This document shows positions 15,032 through 22,689 of a stretch of 34,086 nucleotides of DNA, in pieces (within the stretch, counting starts at the first letter, position 1; every line of letters starts with the position of its first letter). The notes under the pieces are model-generated. The model did no database searches, was not told the DNA's origin, and saw only the letters and a program-made list of their open reading frames with translations. Origin of the DNA: Alphaproteobacteria bacterium (GTDB lineage Bacteria; Pseudomonadota; Alphaproteobacteria; JALCBB01); NCBI GenBank assembly GCA_028066985.1, contig JALCBB010000007.1, forward strand, positions 1 to 34,086. Reading direction: 5' to 3'. The position numbers and the translations under genes are program-made.

Positions 15032-15607
15032 GTGTCCACCCGCGCCCCGCGCCTCCGCCTCGCTGTACTCATCGCCGCCCTCGCCCTCTCCGCCCCGTGG
15101 ACAGCCGCCTCCGCCGAATCCCCCTACAACCGCGACCAGTGGCTCAAACGCTGGGCGGACACCGACGGCGACTGCCAGAACACCCGCCACGAAGTCCTGC
15201 GCCGCCAGAGCCTCGTCGCCGTCACCCTTGACGCGCGCGGCTGCCGCGTCCTCGCCGGCCTCTGGCTTGACCCCTACACAGGACAACACCACACCGACCC
15301 GTCGCTGCTTGACATTGATCACCTCGTCCCGCTCGCCGAGGCGCACCAGAGCGGCGGCGACAAGTGGAACGCCCGCCGTCGCGCCCGCTTCGCCAACGAC
15401 CTCGCCACGCCCGGCGCGCTTGTGGCGGTGGCGCGCGGGGTCAATCGCTCCAAGGGCATGCGCGACCCCGGACGCTGGCTGCCCGATGTCGGACGCTGCG
15501 ACTATGTGAAACACTGGCTCGCCGTCAAAGCGGCGTACGACCTCGCCCTTGACCCGCAGGAGGCGGCGGCGATTCAGCAGGTCCGCGAAACCGACTGCCG
15601 CGGCTGA
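15032..15607 (+). CDS. Secreted HNH-family nuclease
   Basis: 191 residues, GTG start. The N-terminal signal peptide (LAVLIAALALSAPWTAASA, likely cut near residue 28) sends it to the periplasm or outside. The mature part has two Cys (Cys48 and Cys71) that may form a disulfide, then DIDHLVPLAEAHQSGG (Asp96-His97), RFANDL (Asn123) and GVNRSKGMRDPGRWLP (Asn138, Lys141), which is the HNH layout seen in the GmrSD C-terminal/DUF1524-like group of exported nucleases. Substrate unknown; nutrient scavenging or defence are both possible. It stands alone between element B and mtaB, interrupting the usual dapF-mtaB-ftsY order, so it may be an insertion. Confidence 0.82.
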   Translation: MSTRAPRLRLAVLIAALALSAPWTAASAESPYNRDQWLKRWADTDGDCQNTRHEVLRRQSLVAVTLDARGCRVLAGLWLDPYTGQHHTDPSLLDIDHLVPLAEAHQSGGDKWNARRRARFANDLATPGALVAVARGVNRSKGMRDPGRWLPDVGRCDYVKHWLAVKAAYDLALDPQEAAAIQQVRETDCRG

Positions 15608-15636
15608 CACGGGAGCGATATTGCCGCGCGTTGCGC

Positions 15637-15642
15637 TATACT
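15637..15642 (+). promoter_or_regulatory. Possible -10 box of mtaB-ftsY
   Basis: TATACT 45 bases before the mtaB ATG, downstream of the nuclease stop. No convincing -35 and no extended TG; a weak call. Confidence 0.3.
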
Positions 15643-15686
15643 GGAATTTCACTTGTCGTTTTCGCCGTCCTGTTTTTCGCGGACTC

Positions 15687-17036
15687 ATGGGAACTCACGA
15701 AGAAATCAAAACCGCGCCCGCCGCGCGTGTTGAAACGCTCGGCTGCCGCCTCAACGCCTGGGAGAGCGCGGTGATCTCGCGCCACCTGCGCCGTCTCGGC
15801 GCGCCGCTGGTGGTGGTGAACTCCTGCGCGGTGACGGCCGAGGCGGAGCGCCAGAGCCGCCAGACCCTGCGCCGTCTGCGGCGGAGCAATCCCGGCGCGA
15901 AGGTCGTGGTGACGGGCTGCGCGGCGACCCTCGCCCCCGAACGCTGGGCGCAGATGGACGGCGTTGACGCCGTGCTTGTCAACGGCGAGAAGTTGAATCC
16001 GAATTCCTGGCGCGCGCTTGCGGCTCGTCTTGGTCTTGACCCGCGCGACAGTGACGGAGACAGCGACGGCGACGGCGACATTAACGGCGCCGAAATTAAC
16101 GATATTGGCGACATTGACGACGACGACGGCGCGCTTGAGGCGCATTTCGCGGCGCCGTCTCCGGCGCGCGCCTTTCTGGAGATTCAGCACGGCTGTGACC
16201 ATCGCTGTACTTTCTGCACGATTCCGTTCGCGCGTGGCGACAATCGTTCTGTTTCTGTTGAGCGCGTGATTGCGCGGGCGCGGCGTCTTGTTGACGGCGG
16301 AGTGCGCGAGGTCATTCTCACCGGCGTTGATATCGCCTCGTGGGGCGGCGACCTTGAAAACAGACGCGGCCTTGCTTTTGTTGTCGCGCAAATTCTTAAG
16401 TCTCTGCCTGACCTTGAGCGTCTGCGTCTTTCTTCGCTTGACCCTGCCGCGCTTGACGACGATTTCTTCGCTCTGCTCGCTTCCGAGGAGCGTCTGCAGC
16501 CGCACCTTCACTTGTCGGCGCAGGCGGGCGACGACCTCACGCTCAAGCGGATGAAGCGGCGGCATCTCGCCGATGATCTTGTTCGTATCGCGGAGCGGGC
16601 GCGGCGGGCGCGTCCGGGTCTCGCGCTCGGCGCGGATGTCATCGCCGGCTTTCCGACCGAGACGCGCGAGATGTTCGGCCGCGGCGCTGATCTTTTTCGC
16701 GCGCTTGAGATTCCGTTTCTGCATGTCTTTCCGTATTCGCCGCGCGCCGGAACGCCCGCGAGCCGGATGCCGCAGGTCGCGCCTGACGAGCGCCGCCGCC
16801 GCGCCCGTTCGCTGCGCGGACTCGCCGCCGTTCTGCAGCGCGACTACGCCGCGCGGCTGGCCGGGCAGCGGCGGCGCGCGCTCTGCGAGGGCGGCGGACG
16901 CGCGCGCATCGGCGAAAATCTTCTGGTCGCGCTTCCTGTTGACGGCGAACCTGGACGGATAGTGGAAGTCGCGCTCGCCCGCAACTCGTCCGCCGCGGGC
17001 GCGCCGCTTCTTGCGGGGACGATTGTCGGTGTTTAG
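15687..17036 (+). CDS. mtaB: MtaB-type tRNA methylthiotransferase
   Basis: 449 residues from the ATG at 15687 (MGTHEEIK), where homologues begin; the track start overlaps the nuclease gene. A radical SAM enzyme expected to make ms2t6A at A37 of tRNA. The N-terminal UPF0004 domain has the three cluster cysteines (ETLGCRLN, VNSCAVT, VVTGCAA). The radical SAM domain has CDHRCTFCTIPFARG (Cys170, Cys174, Cys177), followed by LTGVDIASWGG and GADVIAGFPTET; a TRAM-like C-terminal region follows. An Asp/Gly/Ile-rich stretch at about 121-149 between the first two domains comes from the GGCGCC repeat family. The end overlaps ftsY by 8 nt. Confidence 0.9.
   Translation: MGTHEEIKTAPAARVETLGCRLNAWESAVISRHLRRLGAPLVVVNSCAVTAEAERQSRQTLRRLRRSNPGAKVVVTGCAATLAPERWAQMDGVDAVLVNGEKLNPNSWRALAARLGLDPRDSDGDSDGDGDINGAEINDIGDIDDDDGALEAHFAAPSPARAFLEIQHGCDHRCTFCTIPFARGDNRSVSVERVIARARRLVDGGVREVILTGVDIASWGGDLENRRGLAFVVAQILKSLPDLERLRLSSLDPAALDDDFFALLASEERLQPHLHLSAQAGDDLTLKRMKRRHLADDLVRIAERARRARPGLALGADVIAGFPTETREMFGRGADLFRALEIPFLHVFPYSPRAGTPASRMPQVAPDERRRRARSLRGLAAVLQRDYAARLAGQRRRALCEGGGRARIGENLLVALPVDGEPGRIVEVALARNSSAAGAPLLAGTIVGV
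16047..16133. repeat. In-frame GGCGCC-repeat remnant in mtaB
   Basis: 87 nt of GACGGAGACAGCGACGG-type triplets around one AACGGCGCCGAAATT centre, read in the Asp/Asn/Gly frame. More degenerate than the other arrays, so possibly older. Confidence 0.65.
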
Positions 17037-18045
17037 AGGCGGCGGACGCGCGCCGGAGAAGTCGCCGCGTTCTTTTTCGCGTTTGCGCGGCGGACTCGCG
17101 AAGACGGCGGCCGCGCTGCGGAGCGATGTCGCCCTGCCGCGTTTGCGCCGCGCGCTTGACCCCGCCGACCTCCGCGATCTTGAGGACAGGCTGATAGCGG
17201 CGGATCTTGGCCCTGAGTTCGCGGCGCGTCTGGTGTCGCGCCTTGCGTCTGTGCGCGACTCGGAACATCCGACAGACGCGCTCCGCGACGAACTTCTGTC
17301 TGTCTTAAAAAAAGCGGAGACAAAAACGGAGACAACGGCGGCGCCATCATTGTCGTCCTCGTCGTCACCGTCATCGTCTCCCCCGCGCCCGCGCGCGACT
17401 TTGCTCGTCGGCGTCAACGGAAGCGGCAAGACCACGACCGCCGCGAAACTCGCCGGACTTCATCGCGCCCGCGGCCGCCGCGCGCTTCTTGTCGGCTGCG
17501 ATAGTTTCCGCGCCGCCGCCTCTCAGCAACTGGAGATCTGGGCGGAGCGTGTCGGCTGTCCTGTGCTGCCCGCGCCCGACGGCGCCGACCCTGCCGCGCT
17601 CGCCTTTGACGGTCTCCGCCGCGCGCGCGAGGAAAATTTTGACGAGGTGATTTTTGACACGGCGGGACGCCTGCACAGCCGCCGTCCGCTGATGGACGCG
17701 CTGGCGAAGATCACCCGCGCGCTTGACAAGCAGATGCCCGGCGCGCCGCACGAGACGCTCCTCGTCCTGGACGCCGCCAGCGGACAGACCGCCCTGCGTC
17801 AGACCGAACTTTTTGTTTCGGCGGCGGGCGTTGACGGCCTGATTCTCACGAGGCTTGACGGCACGGCGCGCGGCGGGATTGTTGTCGCGCTTGCCGAGCG
17901 GTTCGGGCTGCCCGTGCGGTTTCTCGGAGTCGGCGAAGGCGCCGACGATCTCGTTGATTTTGACGCCGCCGCGTTTGTGGATGGTCTGCTCGCCGCGTCC
18001 GATGACGAGTCTGACGGCGCGAACGCGAAGAGTTCTTCGGGCTGA
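17029..18045 (+). CDS. ftsY: Signal recognition particle receptor FtsY
   Basis: 338 residues using the GTG at 17029, which overlaps the mtaB stop; TTG codons upstream are less likely. FtsY is the membrane-associated GTPase that docks SRP-ribosome complexes for co-translational insertion. N domain about 20-95; G domain with GVNGSGKTTTAAKLA (G1, about 128), CDSFRAAASQQLEIW, DTAGRLHSRRPLM (G3), TRLDGTARGG (G4) and FLGVGEGADDLVDF. The long acidic A domain of E. coli is absent. A Ser/Pro/Thr-rich insertion (about 96-119) from one GGCGCC palindrome sits exactly in the N-G linker. The last 247 nt are overlapped on the other strand by the dusA ORF. Confidence 0.93.
   Translation: MFRGGGRAPEKSPRSFSRLRGGLAKTAAALRSDVALPRLRRALDPADLRDLEDRLIAADLGPEFAARLVSRLASVRDSEHPTDALRDELLSVLKKAETKTETTAAPSLSSSSSPSSSPPRPRATLLVGVNGSGKTTTAAKLAGLHRARGRRALLVGCDSFRAAASQQLEIWAERVGCPVLPAPDGADPAALAFDGLRRAREENFDEVIFDTAGRLHSRRPLMDALAKITRALDKQMPGAPHETLLVLDAASGQTALRQTELFVSAAGVDGLILTRLDGTARGGIVVALAERFGLPVRFLGVGEGADDLVDFDAAAFVDGLLAASDDESDGANAKSSSG
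17314..17385. repeat. In-frame GGCGCC-palindrome in ftsY
   Basis: 72 nt (24 codons): GAGACAACGGCGGCGCCATC followed by ATTGTC and TCGTCCTCGTC triplets. Read in the Thr/Ser/Pro frame. One unit. Confidence 0.75.
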
Positions 18046-19184
18046 AGTTCGCCGCGCTGCACCCGGGCGAGGGCGACGCGCCATTGTTTCGCGCCGCGCC
18101 GTCCGGCGCCGAGTCTTGCCATCGCCCGCAGGACCGGCAGGACGGGGTTTCCTTTGTCGCGCTCGGCGATGAGGTAGTCGCACATTCGGCGGTGAAGTTC
18201 GGCGCGGTCGTCCGCGGTTTCGGCGGTGTTTTCATCAACGGCGGCGAGGCGCCAGGGGTCTTGCCAGACGGCGCGTCCGAGCATTGCGCCGGCGAGTCCG
18301 GCGGCTTCTTTGCGCGCCTGCGGGACATCGGCGAGTCCGCCGTTGAGGGTGAAGGCGGTGTCTGTGAATTGCGCGGCGACTTTCCGCACGGCGCTGTAGT
18401 TGAGCGGCGGACGCGTGTGATTTTGCGCGGTGCTGAGTCCGCCGAGCCATGCGCTGCGGGCGTGAATGATGAAGTCGCGGCAGCCGGCGGCGTAGAGGGC
18501 TGCGACGAATTGATGGAGCGACTCTTCTTCGCTATCTTCGCCGCCGTCCTTTTTGACTCCGAGGCGGCATTTGACGCTTGCGGACAGCGGATACGCGCCG
18601 TCGGCGAGGCATGAGAAGGCGTCGGCGGCGGTTCGGGGTGTCGCCATCATGCAGGCGCCGAATCCGCCGGCGTGTGCGCGTGCTGACGGGCAGCCGCAGT
18701 TCAGGTTGACGGAATCGTATTCGCGGGCGACGGCTTCGCGGGCGGCTTGTCGCAACTCTTCGCCGGCGCGTCCGGCGAGTTGCAGGACGAGGGGATGTTC
18801 TTCGGCGTTGAAGTCCAGCAGTTCGGGTTTTCTTGTGACGGAGGCGGCGTTGAGCATTTCGGTGTAGAGGGGCGCGGAGCGGGTGATGCCGCGCAGGAGG
18901 AATCGGAAGTGCCGGTCGGTTCTTGCGACCATCGGCGCGACTGAGATGATCGGCGGAGACGATGAAGGCGAGGGCGAAGGGGACAGTGAAGGCGCCGCCG
19001 TTTTTGTCAATGACGGGGACGATGACGATGACAACGACAATGAAGGCGCCGTTTTTGTCTCCGTTTCTGTTAACGATGACGACAACGGCGCCGCCGTTAT
19101 CGTCCCCGTTGTTGTCAATGACGATGACGATGACGGCGACAATGAAGGCGCCGTTATTGTCGTCCAGTTTTTTTCGGGCGTCAT
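17799..19184 (-). CDS. dusA: tRNA-dihydrouridine synthase (DusA type) with long low-complexity ends
   Basis: 461 residues from the ATG at 19184, which has GGGGA seven bases upstream and lies 13 nt after rpoH; usual length is about 330. An FMN enzyme reducing uridines in the tRNA D-loop. Core from about residue 79: IISVAPMVARTDRHFRFLLR, VLQLAGR, VNLNCGCPSARAHAGGFGAC (catalytic Cys region), FIIHARSAWLGGLS, TLNGG and AMLGRAVWQDPW. Residues 8-78 are Thr/Ser/Pro repeats from GGCGCC palindromes placed right after the start codon. After ELQPEELFAF no stop occurs for about 80 codons, so the frame reads into ftsY antisense and adds a Ser/Arg-rich tail of doubtful function. Confidence 0.88.
   Translation of the reverse strand: MTPEKNWTTITAPSLSPSSSSSLTTTGTITAAPLSSSLTETETKTAPSLSLSSSSSPSLTKTAAPSLSPSPSPSSSPPIISVAPMVARTDRHFRFLLRGITRSAPLYTEMLNAASVTRKPELLDFNAEEHPLVLQLAGRAGEELRQAAREAVAREYDSVNLNCGCPSARAHAGGFGACMMATPRTAADAFSCLADGAYPLSASVKCRLGVKKDGGEDSEEESLHQFVAALYAAGCRDFIIHARSAWLGGLSTAQNHTRPPLNYSAVRKVAAQFTDTAFTLNGGLADVPQARKEAAGLAGAMLGRAVWQDPWRLAAVDENTAETADDRAELHRRMCDYLIAERDKGNPVLPVLRAMARLGAGRRGAKQWRVALARVQRGELQPEELFAFAPSDSSSDAASRPSTNAAASKSTRSSAPSPTPRNRTGSPNRSASATTIPPRAVPSSLVRIRPSTPAAETKSSV
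18951..19163. repeat. In-frame GGCGCC-palindrome array at the dusA N-terminus
   Basis: 213 nt with at least four units. The best (19138-19161) is a 24-nt near-palindrome GACAAT-GAA-GGCGCC-GTT-ATTGTC. Read on the minus strand in the Thr/Ser/Pro frame. Confidence 0.85.
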
Positions 19185-19197
19185 CACAAAGTCCCCG

Positions 19198-20196
19198 TTA
19201 ATCCGTCGACGGCTCCGGCGCCAGACCCTCGCGCGCAGCAATCGCCAGCAAACGCCGCTTCAAAAGACCAAACGCCCGCTTCTCTATCTGACGCACCCGC
19301 TCCGCGCTCACACCATGCCGCTCGCCCAGAACCTCCAGACTCTCCGCCTCCTCCGCGAGCCGCCGCGCCACCAGAATCTCGCGGTCGCGCTCGGACAGAC
19401 TCTCAAGCGCCTCCTCCAGAAAACGCCGCCGCAGACGGCTCTCCTCCTCGGCCTCCGCCAGCGCCTCGGGCGTGTCCTCGTCCGCGGGAATTCGGTCAAG
19501 CCAGACCGCGCCGCCGTCATCGCCGCCGTCCGCCGCGCCGAGCGGCGCATGAAGAGACAAATCACGCTCGCCGAGCCGCTGCTGCATCTCGCGCACCACG
19601 GACTCGTCCACATCCAGAATCTTCGCCATCGCCCCGGCGCGGTCCGCGCCCTCGCCGAGACGCTCGTCATACTGCTCAAGACGATTGCGAAGACTCCGCA
19701 GACCGAAAAACAGCCGCCGCCGCTCCGCGCCGCCGCCGATCTTCACCAGCGACCACGAGCGCAGGATATACTCCTGAATCGCCGCGCGAATCCACCACGA
19801 AGCGTAAGTTGAAAGACGCACGCGGCGATCCGGATCAAAACGCTCCGCCGCGCGCAGAAGTCCGAGCGTTCCCTCGCTGACCAGATCCGAAAGCGCGAGA
19901 CCGTACCCGCGATAGCCGAGCGCCAGCCGCGCCACCAGCCGCAGATGACTCGTGACCAGCCGCTCAAGCGCGCGCCGCTCGCGCCGCTCGCGCCAGGAAC
20001 GCGCCAGCAAATGCTCCTCCTCCTCGCTCAGAAGCGGAAAACGATTCACCTGCGACAGATAACGCTCAAAACGATCGCCCGGCACCAGCGCCGAACCGCC
20101 GGGCGGCAGAATCGTCGCCGGAAGCGCGGCGCCGTCACCGTCGCCGTCTTCTCCGGCGACCGCCGCGCCCTCGCCGTTCTCGTCGGGGAAGGACAT
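19198..20196 (-). CDS. rpoH: RNA polymerase sigma-32 (heat-shock) factor
   Basis: 332 residues from the ATG at 20196, whose A is the last base of the rluD TGA. RpoH directs transcription of chaperone and protease genes. Region 1.2 RYLSQVNRFPLLSEEEE; region 2 HLRLVARLALGYRGYG, DLVSEGTLGLLRAAERFDP and RLSTYASWWIRAAIQEYILRSWSLVKIG; RpoH box ERRRLFFGLRS; region 4 SLSERDREILVARRLAEE and HGVSAERVRQIEKRAFGLL. The N-terminus is about 35 residues longer than usual and contains EDGDGDGAALPA, whose DNA (GGCGCCGTCACCGTCGCCGT) resembles the palindrome family. The rluD-rpoH pairing is typical of alphaproteobacteria. Confidence 0.94.
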   Translation of the reverse strand: MSFPDENGEGAAVAGEDGDGDGAALPATILPPGGSALVPGDRFERYLSQVNRFPLLSEEEEHLLARSWRERRERRALERLVTSHLRLVARLALGYRGYGLALSDLVSEGTLGLLRAAERFDPDRRVRLSTYASWWIRAAIQEYILRSWSLVKIGGGAERRRLFFGLRSLRNRLEQYDERLGEGADRAGAMAKILDVDESVVREMQQRLGERDLSLHAPLGAADGGDDGGAVWLDRIPADEDTPEALAEAEEESRLRRRFLEEALESLSERDREILVARRLAEEAESLEVLGERHGVSAERVRQIEKRAFGLLKRRLLAIAAREGLAPEPSTD

Positions 20197-21215
20197 CACC
20201 GTCCGCCGCCTTCGGAAGAATCCGTCACCGCGTCAACATCGCCGCCAAGCGCGCCGAGCGCACGGACAAAATCCGCCGGCGGTGCGACACGAAAATCCAT
20301 CGCCGCGCCGTCCGCCGGATGCCGGAAACCCAGACGCCACGCATGAAGAAGCGGGCGCTCGCTGCGATACCCGAGCAAAGCCTCCGCGTCACGCTGCAGA
20401 CGCCGCCCGCCGTAACGATCATCGCCGATGACCGGATGCCCGCACGCCGAAAGATGCACCCGAATCTGATGCGTGCGACCGCTTGACGGACGCGCCTCAA
20501 GCAGCGCCGCGCCGCCGCCGGCGAGCGTCTCGCGCACGCGCCAGCGCGTCTCGGACTCGCGTCCCTTTCCGCTCGTGAGGGTCATTCGCTGCCGCGCGTT
20601 CGGGTCGCGCGCCATGCGTCCGCGCACGACGGCGCGCGCCGGACTCGGCGTGCCGCAGACCAGCGCCAGATACCGCCGTTCGGGCGCGTGCTCGGCGAAG
20701 GCGCGCGTCAGTTCGCGCCACGCGCGCGCCGTCCGCGCCGCGACCACGACGCCGCTCGTTCCCTTGTCAAGCCGATGCACGACGCCGCCGCGAATTTCGC
20801 CGCCGAGATTCATCTGCTCGTCGCCGTAGCGCGCGCGCAGCGCCTGACTCAGAGTGCCGCTTCGGTTGCCCGGCGCCGGATGCATGACGATCCCGGCGGG
20901 CTTGTTGATGACAACGATGTCTTCGTCCTCGTGCAGGACAGCGAGCGGCGGCGTCGGCGCGGCGATCAGTTCGGCGCGGCCCGGCGACGGCGGCGTCAGG
21001 GTGAGGGTCGCGCCCGCGACCAGCCGATGCGCGGGAGAAGTCACGGCGACATCCGAGGCGTCAACGGAGACAGTGACAGCGCCGCCGCGAATCCAGTTCT
21101 GCAGGCGGCTGCGCGACACTTCCGGATGCCGCGCGGCGAGAACGCTGTCCAGGCGTCTGCCGTTTTCGTTTTCGGCGACCTGAAAGCGCTGTTGTCCTGC
21201 GGTGTGCGTGTTCAT
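20196..21215 (-). CDS. rluD: Ribosomal large subunit pseudouridine synthase D
   Basis: 339 residues. It makes pseudouridines in helix 69 of 23S rRNA. An N-terminal S4-like RNA-binding domain (GRRLDSVLAARHPEVSRSRL, WIRGGAVTV) precedes the catalytic domain with IVVINKPAGIVMHPAPGN, GVVHRLDKGTSGVVV (catalytic Asp) and RPSSGRTHQIRVHLSACGHPV. Length and motif order are normal. First gene of a probable rluD-rpoH-dusA transcript; AT-rich bases (TAAATTTAATT on this strand, near 21245) about 30 nt upstream could hold the promoter. Confidence 0.94.
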   Translation of the reverse strand: MNTHTAGQQRFQVAENENGRRLDSVLAARHPEVSRSRLQNWIRGGAVTVSVDASDVAVTSPAHRLVAGATLTLTPPSPGRAELIAAPTPPLAVLHEDEDIVVINKPAGIVMHPAPGNRSGTLSQALRARYGDEQMNLGGEIRGGVVHRLDKGTSGVVVAARTARAWRELTRAFAEHAPERRYLALVCGTPSPARAVVRGRMARDPNARQRMTLTSGKGRESETRWRVRETLAGGGAALLEARPSSGRTHQIRVHLSACGHPVIGDDRYGGRRLQRDAEALLGYRSERPLLHAWRLGFRHPADGAAMDFRVAPPADFVRALGALGGDVDAVTDSSEGGGR

Positions 21216-21302
21216 CTGACGGCGACGGGTCTCTGCGGAGAATTAAATTTACCACATCCGCGCCGTCATCGCCGCCGCCGCGTCCGCGGGAGCGCCGGCG
21301 TT

Positions 21303-21328
21303 AATTAAAGCGTCAGTGAATCTGACGC
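21303..21328 (-). terminator. Possible terminator at the hflX 3' end
   Basis: GCGTCAG pairs with CTGACGC across a five-base loop (21310-21328). On the minus strand the stem spans the last hflX codons and stop and is followed by TTTAATTAA. The T-run is imperfect, so termination may be partial. Confidence 0.4.
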
Positions 21329-22650
21329 GCGAGGCGCGGCCAGAGGTGCGCGAATTTCGCGGCGGAGGCGTCGGCGAGATGCACCTGAAGGCGCACGCCG
21401 TCGGCGTCTCCTTTCTGGCTTCGGACTTCGCCGTGGCGGTGGAGCCAGGCGAGGGCGTCGCCGGCGTCGTGGGGAAGGAGAATCTCGCGCGCCGCGCCGG
21501 TGTCGCGCAGCAGCCGGGTGATGGCGGCGCGGAGGTCGTCCATTCCGTCGCCGCGCCGCGCGGAAATGGCGAGCGTGGAATTCCCGCCGGCGGAATCGGG
21601 CGGCGTTTCAAGGAGATCAATTTTGTTCCACACGGAAAGCACGGGCGGCGTCTCGTCTGTTGTCTCGTCCGCCGCGAGAATTTCGTCAAGCACGGACTCA
21701 ACGGCGAGACTCTCCTCGCGGCGATACGGCGAGGCGGCGTCGCGGACATGCAGAATGAGATCGGCGAGCCGCACTTCCTCAAGGGTCGCGCGGAACGCCT
21801 CAATGAGTTCGTGCGGCAGGTCGGAGATGAAACCCACCGTGTCCGAGAGAACGACATCGCCGGCGCCGTCCAGGCTGACGCGGCGCATTTTCGGGTCAAG
21901 GGTTTCAAAAAGGCGCGGGCTCGCCTGACTGCCGCCGCGCGTCAGCGCGTTGAAAAGAGTGGATTTCCCGGCGTTGCTGTATCCGACGAGGGCGACGACC
22001 TGCAGGTGCTGTCCGTGTCTGCGGCGCGCGCGCTGTGTCGTCTGTGTGCGCGCGAGTTTCGCGAGTTCGCGCCGCGCGTGGAGAAGGCGGCGATCCAGAA
22101 GGCGGCGGTCAAGTTCCAGTTGCCGCTCGCCGGGCCCGGCGGCTTTGGCGGTGGCGCCGCGCTGTCGTTCAAGGTGTGTCCAGGAGCGCACGAGGCGGGT
22201 GCGCTGCCAGGCGAGGCGCGCGAGCGAGACCTGGAGTCGTCCGGCGCGCGAGCGCGCGCGGATGGCGAAGACCTCAAGAATGAGACCCGTGCGGTCGAGC
22301 ACCTTCGCGCCGAGGACATCTTCCAGGTTGCGTTGCTGGCGCGGCGAGAGGGCGGCGTCTATGAAGACGAGTTCCGCCGGATTTTCCAGGAGCCGTTCTT
22401 TGAGGCTGTCGCACTGTCCGGCGCTGACGAGGGTGGCGGCGCGCGCGGCGGCCGGACGCGGCGCGATGACGGCGTTGACTTTCAGTCCGAGGGCTTCGGC
22501 GAGGTGTCGCGCCTCGCTTTTGCGGCGGAGGGGGTCGTCGGTGCGGGCGCCGGCGCGCGTCTCGGCGTGGAGCGGGCGCGGGCAGACGACAAGAACGCGT
22601 CCGGCGCCGGCGGGGGTTTCGGGTTCGGCGTGGTCGGCGCCGCGCGTCAT
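21313..22650 (-). CDS. hflX: Ribosome-associated GTPase HflX
   Basis: 445 residues, ATG preceded by AGGA. HflX splits stalled ribosomes, mainly under heat stress. N-terminal HflX domain with ELVFIDAALSPRQQRNLE and VLDRTGLILEVFAIRARSRA; coiled helix pair with ERQLELDRRLLDRR; G domain with VGYSNAGKSTLFNALT (G1), LFETLDPKMRRV (G2), SDTVGFISDLP (G3) and VWNKIDLL (G4). Directly after hfq (gap of 39 nt), the order known from many proteobacteria. The gene ends at a small hairpin and a TTAATTAA string before rluD. Confidence 0.94.
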   Translation of the reverse strand: MTRGADHAEPETPAGAGRVLVVCPRPLHAETRAGARTDDPLRRKSEARHLAEALGLKVNAVIAPRPAAARAATLVSAGQCDSLKERLLENPAELVFIDAALSPRQQRNLEDVLGAKVLDRTGLILEVFAIRARSRAGRLQVSLARLAWQRTRLVRSWTHLERQRGATAKAAGPGERQLELDRRLLDRRLLHARRELAKLARTQTTQRARRRHGQHLQVVALVGYSNAGKSTLFNALTRGGSQASPRLFETLDPKMRRVSLDGAGDVVLSDTVGFISDLPHELIEAFRATLEEVRLADLILHVRDAASPYRREESLAVESVLDEILAADETTDETPPVLSVWNKIDLLETPPDSAGGNSTLAISARRGDGMDDLRAAITRLLRDTGAAREILLPHDAGDALAWLHRHGEVRSQKGDADGVRLQVHLADASAAKFAHLWPRLARQIH

Positions 22651-22689
22651 TTGTCCTGACGGCTTCGGGGCGCGGCGGGGGTGATCCGT

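Noticed and set aside
19185-19241. dusA start at 19241
   Set aside because: It would overlap the rpoH end, whereas the ATG at 19184 has GGGGA at good spacing.
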